NCBI GenBank assembly: GCA_900316645.1
Contig: ONDP01000025.1
Coordinates: 1-46,884 of the forward strand
Length of the DNA: 46,884 bases
Direction of reading: 5' to 3'
From: an uncultured Prevotellaceae bacterium
GTDB taxonomy: Bacteria > Bacteroidota > Bacteroidia > Bacteroidales > Bacteroidaceae
The translations under genes were made by a program, and so were the position numbers. This document shows, piece by piece, positions 16,062 through 25,357 of this stretch. Positions within the stretch are counted from its first letter, which is position 1. Each line of letters begins with the position of its first letter. A model generated the notes under the pieces. The model worked only from the letters and a program-made list of their open reading frames with translations. It had not been told where the DNA came from and did not search any database.

Positions 16062-17888
16062 ATGAAAAGACTGGTGGTAAGCCTTTTGGCAATGGTATGT
16101 GTGCTGGTGCTTTCAGCACAGAGTATTTATGATTTCAAGGCGAAGGACGATGCCGGAAAGAATGTGTCGCTTTCCGAATACAAAGGGAAGGTGCTGCTGA
16201 TAGTGAATACTGCTACCCGATGTGGATTCACACCTCAGTACAAAGAGTTGGAAACCCTTTATGAGAAGTATCATGCTAAGGGGTTTGAGATACTGGACTT
16301 CCCCTGCAACCAGTTCGGAGCTCAGGCGCCAGGTAGTATTCGGGAGATTCACCAGTTCTGTACTGCCAACTTTGACATTCAGTTCCCACAGTTTGACAAG
16401 ATTGACGTAAACGGTGCAAATGCCCATCCGCTTTTCACTTGGCTGAAGGCACAAAAGGGCTTTGGCGGCTTTGACCTTAACGATCAGATAGGTAAGATGC
16501 TGGACGATATGCTCCGCAAGCGCGATGCTGATTTTGATAAGAAAAGCGACATTAAATGGAACTTCACGAAGTTCCTCGTCAGCCGTGACGGTAAGGTGGT
16601 GAAGCGTTATGAGCCAACAGCTAAGATGTCGGATGTCGAATCGGATATTCTTTATCAGTTGGCAGCCAAGACTCAGCGTATGGATGCTCTTAGTCAGCTA
16701 AAGGCTGAACCCAGAAAAGCCTATGGTAATGATTGCCCATATTTGTTTGAATCATATCCAATGACAGCGGCTCCTCAGGGTTATACACCATTTTACATTA
16801 GTCTTTATGCGCGTCATGGTTCACGTTATAACTGGTCAGAGAAACTTTATCTCGATTTGGACACTTTGTTGACAGTAGCACACGACAAGAAACTATTAAC
16901 TCCTGAAGGTGAGGCCTTCTGCCAGAAATTCATGGCTGCCAAACAAGAGTTGATGACTGGAGTAGGGGAATTGACACAGTTGGGATGGGATCAGCACCAG
17001 CGGATAGCACGTATCATGTATGATGAGTTTACCGACGTGTTCAAGAAGGGAGGCAATGTGCTGGCTGTTTCTTCGCTGTCACACCGTTGCATACTTAGTA
17101 TGTCGGCTTTCTGTCAGGAATTGGTACAGTGTAATCCGTTAATCGAGATACGTGAGCAATCTTCCCGTTTCACACTTGATGCTGTTGTACCGACAGACCG
17201 CCAGAATCCCGTCAAGCACCATTTCCCAAAACCGGTCAAGCCTCGCTACGAGAAGAACCGTGCTATGTTCACAAGTGACAACTCGTTACCAGAAAAGGTG
17301 CTGGCACGGACATTCGCTTCTACAGAAGGATTACCTTATAAAGCACATAAGGCAGCTTATCTTCTGATAGATTTCTATAAGACACTGCCAAGCATCAACT
17401 ATGAAGGTATGATGGGTCAGTTGCTCAATGACGATGAAATAGCTGCTCAGTGGGAAGCTTCAAACTTAGGCTCGTACTCATGGGTTTTCTCTGCCCAATA
17501 TGATGTGATGCCCATCTTGCAGGATATTATCAAGAAGGCTGATGCCGTGATTGATGGCACCAGTGACCGTATTGCCGACTTACGCTTTGGTCATGATTCC
17601 TTTATGGGACCGTTGACCGTTGTGCTGGGCATCAATGGTGCTGATAAAGATCCTGAGGATCCCTATGAGGTGAAAAACTGCTACCAGAACTGGGAAACCT
17701 GTAAGGCTTGTAATGTACAGCTTGTTTTCTATCGCGGTCAGAAAGAAAAAGAAGACATTCTTGTGAAATGTCTTCTGAATGGTAACGAGGTATCGCTTCC
17801 TGTTCCTACCACACAGGCACCCTATTACAAATGGTCGGATTTCCGTGCTTTCTATCTGAAGCGCTGTTTACTTGACAGCTTCAAGTAA
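16062..17888 (+). CDS. Exported fusion of glutathione peroxidase and histidine acid phosphatase
   Basis: A single open frame of 608 residues. A signal peptide (1-19, ending LSAQ) is followed by a complete glutathione-peroxidase/thioredoxin-fold domain (about 20-200) with peroxidatic Cys54 in NTATRCGFTPQY, Gln84 in FPCNQF, and Trp166-Asn167 in KWNFTKF. A short linker (about 201-225) leads to a histidine-clade acid phosphatase domain (about 226-606) with RHGSR at 251-255 and GHD at 510-512, most like the MINPP/phytase group. The predicted roles are peroxide reduction and removal of phosphate from inositol phosphates or similar esters, both in the periplasm. There is no stop or frame change between the parts. 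The 3-bp gap after eptA suggests translational coupling. Confidence 0.88.
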   Translation: MKRLVVSLLAMVCVLVLSAQSIYDFKAKDDAGKNVSLSEYKGKVLLIVNTATRCGFTPQYKELETLYEKYHAKGFEILDFPCNQFGAQAPGSIREIHQFCTANFDIQFPQFDKIDVNGANAHPLFTWLKAQKGFGGFDLNDQIGKMLDDMLRKRDADFDKKSDIKWNFTKFLVSRDGKVVKRYEPTAKMSDVESDILYQLAAKTQRMDALSQLKAEPRKAYGNDCPYLFESYPMTAAPQGYTPFYISLYARHGSRYNWSEKLYLDLDTLLTVAHDKKLLTPEGEAFCQKFMAAKQELMTGVGELTQLGWDQHQRIARIMYDEFTDVFKKGGNVLAVSSLSHRCILSMSAFCQELVQCNPLIEIREQSSRFTLDAVVPTDRQNPVKHHFPKPVKPRYEKNRAMFTSDNSLPEKVLARTFASTEGLPYKAHKAAYLLIDFYKTLPSINYEGMMGQLLNDDEIAAQWEASNLGSYSWVFSAQYDVMPILQDIIKKADAVIDGTSDRIADLRFGHDSFMGPLTVVLGINGADKDPEDPYEVKNCYQNWETCKACNVQLVFYRGQKEKEDILVKCLLNGNEVSLPVPTTQAPYYKWSDFRAFYLKRCLLDSFK

Positions 17889-18165
17889 AAGAGGCAGTGT
17901 TGGGTCGCCGTTAACGCGACGAAGATACCAGCGGACGGTCCAAGTGAGTGATTGGTCAGGTTCCAGGGTAGTGTAGGCTCCTTGGCTTTCCAGTTCTATA
18001 TAAGTTTTTCCACGATTGACGTAAACTTGTATCAATTGTCATGGAAATACTATCCAATTGAATAGTATAACGAGAGTTCCCCTGCTCTTGGATGAGGGGA
18101 ACTCCTGCCTCTGCTGATGAAACCCACAGCAGGGATGTAGCTATGATAGAAAGAATCTTCTTCAT
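17868..18165 (-). pseudogene. Internally deleted remnant of a DUF4380-like exported protein
   Basis: The N-terminus (from 18165) encodes a signal peptide and the start of a mature protein (SRYTIQLDSISMTID). Then the frame goes wrong and stops after 69 residues. In the next frame, from about 18032 to the TAA at 17870-17868, the sequence continues as VYVNRGKTYIELESQGAY, TTLEPDQSLTWTVRWYLRR and VNGDPTLPLLLEAVK, a coherent C-terminus. Such a YTL..D...TID beginning and LEPGQS.TW..RWYL ending resemble DUF4380 proteins of about 300 residues. Here the middle (over 200 residues) is missing and the two ends are out of frame. The stop overlaps the 3' end of the convergent GPx fusion gene. GH9 lies 6 bp away upstream. 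Confidence 0.7.
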
Positions 18166-18171
18166 AATATA

Positions 18172-20661
18172 TTATTTGTTTACTAAATTCTTGAAGGCAG
18201 AGCCAAATATGACATACTGAGTGTTGCCTGCTATGGTTCCTTCGTTCTGTCCCCACAAGAAAGGCCAGTCGTCGAAATTCTCGAAGTGATCAGGTTTGCG
18301 GAATAACAGTCCTGGAGCCACGTTACCTGGTATGAACGAGAAGTCAGCACGGTTGTTGCCATAGAATACTGCTTTGGGCCGGGCTGCTCCTACAGCTGCA
18401 ACAAACGAATAGTTGTGGTAGGGGTGACAACCAAAGAGCCAGTTGGCTACACGATAAATCTCATCCTTGCCTATGATGTCAGGATAATAGAGGTGTGCAT
18501 AGTTGATGGCAATACCGAAGTTGAGTACCATATTGACACCTGCCCAGTTGCCAAGTCCAATGGGTACACCATAAGGATTGTCTTTGTCGAATCCTTTGAT
18601 GTATTTCTCAAATTTGATAACGTAGGGGCGTAGCTTTTGTTTGTATGCTTCATCTTTCAGCGGAATAGAGTCGAAGGCTGCCTGTATGGCATAAACGAAA
18701 CCATTGCCGTGTATCCAATCTTCCTCTTGAGGACGATTGAGCATCTGCCAGATGTCGAAACGGCGGCGATTTACTTTCTGAGCGCTTTCAGCAGTTAGGC
18801 GCTCGGCTTGTTTCAAGGCACGCTGGGCAAGTGGGTCATTATATCCTTTGAGTGCACGGGCAGCAGAAGAGAAGACAGCAGCTGCTTGCATATCGAGGTT
18901 CGGATTACGCGTTGTAAAGGCCCACATATCGTCAGGTGTTCCGCTACGCTTGCCATCAGCAGACACTTCGTAGGGCTTCAGACTTGGATCGTAATGTAAA
19001 CCGTCAGTAAGCGAGGCTGCGTCGCCTAAGTGGTGATAGTTGTCGAGCACAGAATTAGAGAGCGTAGAAGCCATGTGGCCTATTTGCTCAGCCTGTGCCA
19101 CGAGGTTAAGCATGCCGTGCTCGATAAACTGGAGAATATCGGGCGTGCCATCTGGGCGGTGCAGGTCAACATAACGTTGCTGTTCACTGACAAATGTTTC
19201 ATCACGTTGTGGCTTGAACAACTCCCAAGCGCGTACAAGATTTTGAACAACATTAATATTAGAACCCGTTTCAATGTCAAAATCGCCTGCATCGAAGAAA
19301 CCTCCGACATTCAGTCCAGGAATGAGCTCCAATGGTTTATATTTCGTGTCGGTAGTAGCACCCTGTGCATGTAAGTCGAAATGGTCACTGGGCGGTGCCT
19401 GAAGGTAGCCTTCTTTGAAGGGCTCTCCGTGCCAGGTACGATAACCCTCATTTACATACATGTGGTTCATGTGGATGGGAATCCAAATGTCTGTGGTGGC
19501 ATCGGTAATCTTATTATAGACACTCTTGTCAATGAGGAAGTCGTTAGTCTTGGTATCACCATACTGGATATAATATACACCAGGCTTGTGAACAGACGAG
19601 AAATCGAACTTTACATAATTATATTTGTAATAAGGTCCCCATTCTTTAACGGCCCCTTCAAAGGCTTTCTCTTTCGTACCGTCAGTCTTTATGCGCCATA
19701 GTGAAGCTGTCGCCATGACAGGGTCCTGCTTGTCAAGTTCGATAACGGCAATCTTAGGTTGCTCGGGGATATATCCTACTTGAGAGAAACCGATGTTCGG
19801 TTCGCGTATCCATCCGGGAACAGCATGTGGCTCTACAGTCCATGTAACAACCTTGCCCGTTTTCCCTGTAGGCAATACACTGCGTAGCACATACCAACCA
19901 TTCTGTGCCAGCATACGTCCATCGAAAAGTTGGAGTTCGGAATCCTCGCTGCTGATGCGAATCATTCGTTCTGGTGCATCAGTTGCAACAATGATTTCGT
20001 GTCCAGTCTCCATGGGTAGTGGATCGACAAAGCGATTGGTTCCGCGATCGTCATAAGTCTTGAACCCCTTGAACTGACGAGGTTTTTCACTATTGGGTCG
20101 TGTAACTGTCTGGCTGGCAGCATAGCGTGGAAATCTGTTCAGACGGCCGTCCATCACGTATGTTTTTTGCCAATATTGTGATGGGAGGAACTCGATGTTG
20201 AAACCAGCCTTGCCAGCAAGAGCTTCAGGAACGGGCTTGTCGAGGAATACAGCTATTTCAACCGCTTTTCCTTTGGCAGTTACCACCACACGACTGTCAA
20301 AATCGTAGTCGTTATAGCGCAAACCAACTTCTATTGACTGTGTGTCCCGATTAACTTTGCGAGAGGTTGTCGTGGGCACCAAGTCCCATTGCTCAGGGGT
20401 GTTGTTCAGTCTCACAGCTCCGCCTTGAACAGTACGCACACCATGGTGTATAATCTCAATACCGGAATTTTTCTCGTCATTGAAACCTCCATTGAAATTG
20501 TTGCTGTACACCAGCACATTGACACCTTGACGGTCAAAGTATTCTAAATCATTAAGTTTGAGGTCTTGGGCAGACACGTAGCAGGTTGTTAAAAGAAAGA
20601 GACTGAGATACAGTGCTTTCCTGCAATTGAATAGTTGAGTGTAGTAAGATAACAGGTTCAT
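18172..20661 (-). CDS. Glycoside hydrolase family 9 enzyme
   Basis: 829 residues. A signal peptide (about 13-31, ending YVSAQ) is followed by an N-terminal beta-rich region (about 35-285) that I cannot name. An Ig-like CelD_N domain (about 290-380; GFSQVGYIPEQPKIAVIELD, GVYYIQYG) precedes the (alpha/alpha)6 barrel (about 385-829). Catalytic motifs are DAGDFD at 457-462 (base), the GCHPYHNYSFVAAVGAARPK region, and WGQNEG with the likely acid Glu807. GH9 enzymes are mostly endo- or exo-beta-1,4-glucanases. The exact substrate cannot be read. It is divergent from the CE1/GH3 pair. The extra N-terminal domain makes it longer than typical GH9. Confidence 0.9.
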   Translation of the reverse strand: MNLLSYYTQLFNCRKALYLSLFLLTTCYVSAQDLKLNDLEYFDRQGVNVLVYSNNFNGGFNDEKNSGIEIIHHGVRTVQGGAVRLNNTPEQWDLVPTTTSRKVNRDTQSIEVGLRYNDYDFDSRVVVTAKGKAVEIAVFLDKPVPEALAGKAGFNIEFLPSQYWQKTYVMDGRLNRFPRYAASQTVTRPNSEKPRQFKGFKTYDDRGTNRFVDPLPMETGHEIIVATDAPERMIRISSEDSELQLFDGRMLAQNGWYVLRSVLPTGKTGKVVTWTVEPHAVPGWIREPNIGFSQVGYIPEQPKIAVIELDKQDPVMATASLWRIKTDGTKEKAFEGAVKEWGPYYKYNYVKFDFSSVHKPGVYYIQYGDTKTNDFLIDKSVYNKITDATTDIWIPIHMNHMYVNEGYRTWHGEPFKEGYLQAPPSDHFDLHAQGATTDTKYKPLELIPGLNVGGFFDAGDFDIETGSNINVVQNLVRAWELFKPQRDETFVSEQQRYVDLHRPDGTPDILQFIEHGMLNLVAQAEQIGHMASTLSNSVLDNYHHLGDAASLTDGLHYDPSLKPYEVSADGKRSGTPDDMWAFTTRNPNLDMQAAAVFSSAARALKGYNDPLAQRALKQAERLTAESAQKVNRRRFDIWQMLNRPQEEDWIHGNGFVYAIQAAFDSIPLKDEAYKQKLRPYVIKFEKYIKGFDKDNPYGVPIGLGNWAGVNMVLNFGIAINYAHLYYPDIIGKDEIYRVANWLFGCHPYHNYSFVAAVGAARPKAVFYGNNRADFSFIPGNVAPGLLFRKPDHFENFDDWPFLWGQNEGTIAGNTQYVIFGSAFKNLVNK

Positions 20662-20771
20662 AACATAAATTTTGTTAGAAATATATCTGTAATTAGGACG
20701 TGCTAAAGTGTGAAATGTAAATTTTAGTCACCACTTTATTATAAAATGTTAACTAAAAAAACATTTTTTAT

Positions 20772-20802
20772 TTTGTATTGTTCTCACTTATTCGTATCTT
20801 TG
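20772..20802 (+). promoter_or_regulatory. Promoter of the CE1-GH3 operon
   Basis: TTTG (20772-20775), a 19-bp spacer and TATCTTTG (20795-20802), followed by CATC. The leader to the ATG at 20839 is about 30 nt. Confidence 0.75.
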
Positions 20803-20838
20803 CATCATCAAAACAACTTAATATCAAACATTATTCAT

Positions 20839-22707
20839 ATGAATTACTCAAGAAAACTATTAACAATCATTGCCGTTGTGCTGGCAGGGTATGGCTGGGC
20901 ACAACAGACTTCTGTAACAGAGTCCGTGAAGTGCAACGAAGACGGCACTGTCACATTCCGTTACAAGAACGATAATGCCAAGCAGGTATTTGTGGATGTG
21001 CAGTTTGCTGGTCGTAAAGAGATGACACGCGACGCACAAACAGGTGTGTGGAGTGTTACGTTAGGTCCGGCAGCTCCCGACATGTATCCTTATTGTTTTG
21101 TGGTTGATGGAGTCAGTGTGATGGATCCAGCGAATCCACAGTATTTCCCAAACGAGGGATTCAAGAACAGTCTATTGGAGATTCCTGCTAAAGAAGGTTC
21201 ACTCCCTCACGATATCAGGCAGGTAGCTCATGGTCGGTTGGAGTATATCCACTACTATTCCAAGAGCCTTGGCGGAACGAATACTGCTGTAGTCTATTTG
21301 CCGCCTTCATATATGATGAGTTGGGATAAAAAATATCCTGTGTTTTACCTTATCAGTGGCACAACAGATACGGAGGAGGTATATTATAAGGTGGGACGTG
21401 TGAACTATATTCTTGACAATCTGCTGGCTGACAAGGCTGCTAAGGAAATGATAGTCGTGTTACCTTATGGCAATCCATACAAACTGCTACCTGCCAAGTC
21501 GGATAGCCTGACTATGCCTCAGACGAATTTTGGCGGTGACGTGTTTAGCCGTGATTTGGTAAATGATCTGATGCCGTATATCGAAAAGAACTATCGCACG
21601 AAAAACGATGCTGACCATAGAGCTATCGGCGGTTTCTCACGAGGGGGTAACCAAGCTCTCTTCAATGGTCTAAGCAATCTCGATAAATTCTCGTATCTTT
21701 GTTCCTATAGTTCGTTCACTTCGATGGATATTCCCCAAGTGTACGATCAAGCTGGCGAGACCAATAAGAAAATCCATCTCTTCTGGTTGGGAGTAGGTAC
21801 GGATGATTTCCTCTATGGCAATGCACGTGACTATATGGAATTCCTGGACAAAAAGGGCATCCGTTCTGTGAAGGTGTTTACCAATGACAAATTCGGTCAT
21901 ACATGGATGAATGCCAAATACTTCCTGTCTAAGACATTGCCTCTGCTTTTCAACAAGAAAGCTTCGGAAGCAGCAATGAAGGAGGCGCAACCAGCCCCAG
22001 CCGCTACAGGTAAGGAGCAGCAGTTTACGCCTGGAGTGATGGCACGCCTCTTCCCCAAACCACTCATTTCGCCAGAATATACTGAGCAGGGTATTGTGTT
22101 CCGTTTCAAGGCTCCTGATGCACAGCTGGTGGAACTGGAAAGTGAGATACAGCCCGAGACATTGAAGATGAAGAAGGACGCTGATGGTGTGTGGAGCATC
22201 ATGCTTACCGACTGTATGTTTGAAACCTTTAAGTATTGTTTTGTAGTGGATGGAATGCGGGTTGCAGACCCCCAGAACATGTATCTTTCACCCGACAAAG
22301 GGTTTAAGTATAGTATTGCAGACAATCCACGCTCGCCTTTCAACTTTGCTTCTCAAGGTGACATTGCCCATGGACGTGTAGACTATGATGTGGAACGCAT
22401 GGAAGCATGGTATATGTCGCCAATGCCGACGACGCCGACTCGTCCTGAATTTATTCAACTCGTACCAGGAGATGACGACACGATGGAGAGTTGGTTTAAG
22501 GTGGGTGGCGCTGACGCTATAGCTGATCGGCTGTTGGCTGACGGAAAGACGGTGCCCTGTGTCATTACAACGAGTACACTTGACTTTATGCAGCAGGCCC
22601 CGCAGATGCCCGATTTTAAAGTTCATACACTTCGTGCCTCAGATTACCCTACGTGGTCGCAGCGTCGTAGGGCTTTAATAAAACTATTGGTTAGTCTTAA
22701 AAAATAA
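20839..22707 (+). CDS. CE1 esterase with two CBM48-like modules and a degenerate second esterase domain
   Basis: 622 residues after the ATG at 20839, which begins a clean signal peptide (to about residue 21, GWAQ). A CBM48-like module (about 30-115) precedes a CE1 esterase domain (about 125-375) with nucleophile Ser267 in GGFSRGG, a candidate Asp322 or 323 in GTDDF, and His354 in FGHTW. A second CBM48-like module (about 400-490) follows. Residues about 505-622 repeat the esterase in shortened form: AHGRVDY matches AHGRLEY, and WFKVGGADAIADRLLADGK matches YYKVGRVNYILDNLLADKA. This copy lacks the Ser and His. The family releases ferulic or acetyl groups from xylan. The stop overlaps the next start (TAATG). 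Confidence 0.88.
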   Translation: MNYSRKLLTIIAVVLAGYGWAQQTSVTESVKCNEDGTVTFRYKNDNAKQVFVDVQFAGRKEMTRDAQTGVWSVTLGPAAPDMYPYCFVVDGVSVMDPANPQYFPNEGFKNSLLEIPAKEGSLPHDIRQVAHGRLEYIHYYSKSLGGTNTAVVYLPPSYMMSWDKKYPVFYLISGTTDTEEVYYKVGRVNYILDNLLADKAAKEMIVVLPYGNPYKLLPAKSDSLTMPQTNFGGDVFSRDLVNDLMPYIEKNYRTKNDADHRAIGGFSRGGNQALFNGLSNLDKFSYLCSYSSFTSMDIPQVYDQAGETNKKIHLFWLGVGTDDFLYGNARDYMEFLDKKGIRSVKVFTNDKFGHTWMNAKYFLSKTLPLLFNKKASEAAMKEAQPAPAATGKEQQFTPGVMARLFPKPLISPEYTEQGIVFRFKAPDAQLVELESEIQPETLKMKKDADGVWSIMLTDCMFETFKYCFVVDGMRVADPQNMYLSPDKGFKYSIADNPRSPFNFASQGDIAHGRVDYDVERMEAWYMSPMPTTPTRPEFIQLVPGDDDTMESWFKVGGADAIADRLLADGKTVPCVITTSTLDFMQQAPQMPDFKVHTLRASDYPTWSQRRRALIKLLVSLKK

Positions 22708-25310
22708 TGATGAATATGAAAAAGCTATTTCTCGCATTAGTTGTCTTGTTTGCTGGCGAAGTGTCGGCACAGTATACTTATCCCTTCCAGAATCCCGACC
22801 TGCCTTATGCCGACCGAGTGGAAAACCTTATATCACTATTGACCCCAGTGGAGAAGGTTGGGCTGATGATGAATAAGTCTGCTTCGGTTGATCGCTTGGG
22901 TATTCCTTCCTATAATTGGTGGAGCGAGGCTTGTCATGGTGTGCGTCAAGAAGGTTACACCGTCTATCCTCAACCCATTGGTATGGCTGCTGCTTTCAAT
23001 GCGCAACTCATTTATGATGTGTTCTCGACAGTCTCAGATGAGGCACGAGCCAACTGGAACCGTTCTGACCATCACATCTTCAATGTGCCAATGGGAGTAA
23101 TCTATTATCCTGGTAATCCGGAACTTACCTTCTGGTGTCCCAATGTCAACATCTTCCGTGATCCTCGGTGGGGACGTGGTCAGGAAACCTGTGGCGAGGA
23201 TCCCTATATGAATGCGGTGTTAGGTGTGCAGACGGTATTGGGAATGCAAGGGAATGACAATCATTATTTCAAGACTCACGCTTGTGCCAAGCATTATGCT
23301 GTTCATAGCGGTCCAGAGCCGCTCCGCCATTCTATGAATGTCGAGCCAACGAACCGTGATTTATGGGAAACTTATCTTCCTGCTTTCAAAGCGCTGGTTA
23401 AGAAAGGAAATGTCAGAGAGGTTATGTGTGCCTACCAGCGTTTTGAAGGGAAACCCTGTTGCACGAGTGACCGCCTGCTGATTGATATTCTGCGAAATAA
23501 ATGGGGATACAACGGACTTGTGGTGACGGACTGTGACGCCATCAATAATTTCTTTAACAAAGGCCAGCATGAAACTCATAAGGATGGATTATCTGCCAGT
23601 ATTGATGCAGTACTGAATGGTACCGACCTTGAGTGTGGTAAAGTGATGATGTCGCTGGAAGAAGGCTTGAAGAAGGGACTGATTAAAGAGTCAGACCTGG
23701 ACCAACATTTGCGTAAGACCCTATTGGGACGCTTCGAACTTGGTATGTTCGATCCTGCCGATCGCCTGCCTTGGGCTAAATTGGGACCGGATGTCATCAG
23801 CAGTGAGAAAAATAATGATCTTGCCGTTGAGGCTGCTCGCGAGTCAATGGTTCTGTTGGAAAACAAAGGTGGGGTGTTGCCTCTTTCAAAGAATATCAAG
23901 ACCATAGCCGTGATTGGTCCGAATGCCGATGATGCTGCTATGTTGAATGGTAATTATGGTGGAACACCAACCAAGGCACATACACATTCATTACTGGAGG
24001 GTATTAGACAGGCTGTACCCGGTGCTAAAGTGTTTTATCAGAAAGCTTGTGAATTGAATGATGAATATGCAACGATTCACCATCTGCAGGATTTTAATGA
24101 TGGTAAAGGCGTGTTTGTAGAGTTTTGGAATAATAAGGAGTTAAAAGGCGAACCTGTTAAGTCTGATTATTATAAAGAATTGGCTTTCACTACCTTTGGA
24201 GCCTGGGGCTTTGCAGAGGGCGTAAACAATGATTCACTGTCGGTCAGAGTGAGTGGAAAGTATCATTCAACCTTTACGGGTGAGATGAAGTATTCGCTGA
24301 CTTCAGATAACGGCTATGTCATCAAGGTGAATGGCAAGGTGATAGAAACGGCAAAGCCTTCGCTCCCTCAGGGAGGATATTTTCATCGCTCACGCGAATA
24401 CAAGTCATTTCCTGTGAAAGAAGGTGAAGTCTATGATGTCGTGATAGAATACCGACGTGGCAATGGACAGTTCGCTATGTTGCGTGGCGATATCTGCGAA
24501 AGAAACCTTGTTGACTTTACTCCATTGGCTGATGCAGTAGCTTCGGCAGATGCCATTGTCATTATTGGTGGTATTTCGGCACAGATGGAAGGAGAAGGAG
24601 GAGATAAGGCTGACATCGAACTGCCTTCAGTACAACAGCGCCTTCTTCGTGCGATGCATGCCACAGGCCGTCCCGTCATCTTTGTCAACTGTTCTGGCTC
24701 GGCAATTGCTTTTGGTAGTGTAGAAGGACAGTACGATGCACTTCTGCAGGCTTGGTATGCCGGACAGGGTGGAGCAAAGGCTCTGGCTGATGTGCTGTTT
24801 GGTGATTATAACCCTGGCGGAAAGTTGCCAGTGACGTTCTATCGCTCAACAAGTGATCTGCCTGATTTCCTTGACTATAGTATGAAAAATCGCACCTATC
24901 GTTATTTTACTGGTATCCCTCAGTATGCTTTCGGTTATGGTTTGAGTTATACCACCTTTGCAGTTGGTAATGGTAAACTGTCGGCTAAGTCAATGAAGAA
25001 AAACGGGAAAGTGACTCTTACCGTCCCCGTAACGAATACGGGAAAACGTGAGGGAACAGAAACTATTCAGGTGTATGTGAAATCTTTGGATGATCCCGGT
25101 GCTCCAATCAAAGCGTTGAAGGGATTCCAGAAACTCAGTCTGAAGCCAGGGAAAACAGAGATTGCCAAGATTGAATTGGACGGCGAGGCCTTTGAGTACT
25201 ACGACGAGAGTATTGATGAACTCTCCACGAAGGTTGGGCATTATCAGATTCTCTATGGTACGTCATCGCTTGACAAGGACTTGAAAGCTATCAATTTTGT
25301 AGTGAACTAA
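22707..25310 (+). CDS. Glycoside hydrolase family 3 enzyme with PA14 insert, beta-xylosidase-like
   Basis: 867 residues. A signal peptide (to about 21, VSAQ) leads into the GH3 N-terminal barrel (about 30-330) with YNWWSEACHGV, DPRWGRGQETCGEDP, AKHYAVHSGPE and the nucleophile Asp275 in LVVTDCDAI. The C-terminal alpha/beta sandwich is interrupted by a PA14-like insert (about 460-600, FTGEMKYSLTSDNGYVIKVNGK). A fibronectin-III-like domain ends the protein (about 755-867). The GRGQETxGEDP form is typical of beta-xylosidase/arabinofuranosidase members. With the coupled CE1 esterase, this suggests trimming of feruloylated xylan oligosaccharides, an inference from context. Three in-frame ATGs lie within 10 bp (22707, 22710, 22716). 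A strong hairpin terminator follows. Confidence 0.92.
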   Translation: MMNMKKLFLALVVLFAGEVSAQYTYPFQNPDLPYADRVENLISLLTPVEKVGLMMNKSASVDRLGIPSYNWWSEACHGVRQEGYTVYPQPIGMAAAFNAQLIYDVFSTVSDEARANWNRSDHHIFNVPMGVIYYPGNPELTFWCPNVNIFRDPRWGRGQETCGEDPYMNAVLGVQTVLGMQGNDNHYFKTHACAKHYAVHSGPEPLRHSMNVEPTNRDLWETYLPAFKALVKKGNVREVMCAYQRFEGKPCCTSDRLLIDILRNKWGYNGLVVTDCDAINNFFNKGQHETHKDGLSASIDAVLNGTDLECGKVMMSLEEGLKKGLIKESDLDQHLRKTLLGRFELGMFDPADRLPWAKLGPDVISSEKNNDLAVEAARESMVLLENKGGVLPLSKNIKTIAVIGPNADDAAMLNGNYGGTPTKAHTHSLLEGIRQAVPGAKVFYQKACELNDEYATIHHLQDFNDGKGVFVEFWNNKELKGEPVKSDYYKELAFTTFGAWGFAEGVNNDSLSVRVSGKYHSTFTGEMKYSLTSDNGYVIKVNGKVIETAKPSLPQGGYFHRSREYKSFPVKEGEVYDVVIEYRRGNGQFAMLRGDICERNLVDFTPLADAVASADAIVIIGGISAQMEGEGGDKADIELPSVQQRLLRAMHATGRPVIFVNCSGSAIAFGSVEGQYDALLQAWYAGQGGAKALADVLFGDYNPGGKLPVTFYRSTSDLPDFLDYSMKNRTYRYFTGIPQYAFGYGLSYTTFAVGNGKLSAKSMKKNGKVTLTVPVTNTGKREGTETIQVYVKSLDDPGAPIKALKGFQKLSLKPGKTEIAKIELDGEAFEYYDESIDELSTKVGHYQILYGTSSLDKDLKAINFVVN

Positions 25311-25313
25311 ATA

Positions 25314-25352
25314 AACAAATAATCCTCGGAAAAATTCCGGGGATTATTTGTT
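25314..25352. terminator. Bidirectional hairpin terminator between GH3 and the aldo/keto reductase
   Basis: A 16-bp stem: AACAAATAATCCTCGG (25314-25329) and CCGGGGATTATTTGTT (25337-25352), with one G-T pair and a 7-base AT loop. It sits between two convergent genes and can serve both. Confidence 0.85.
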
Positions 25353-25357
25353 GTTAC

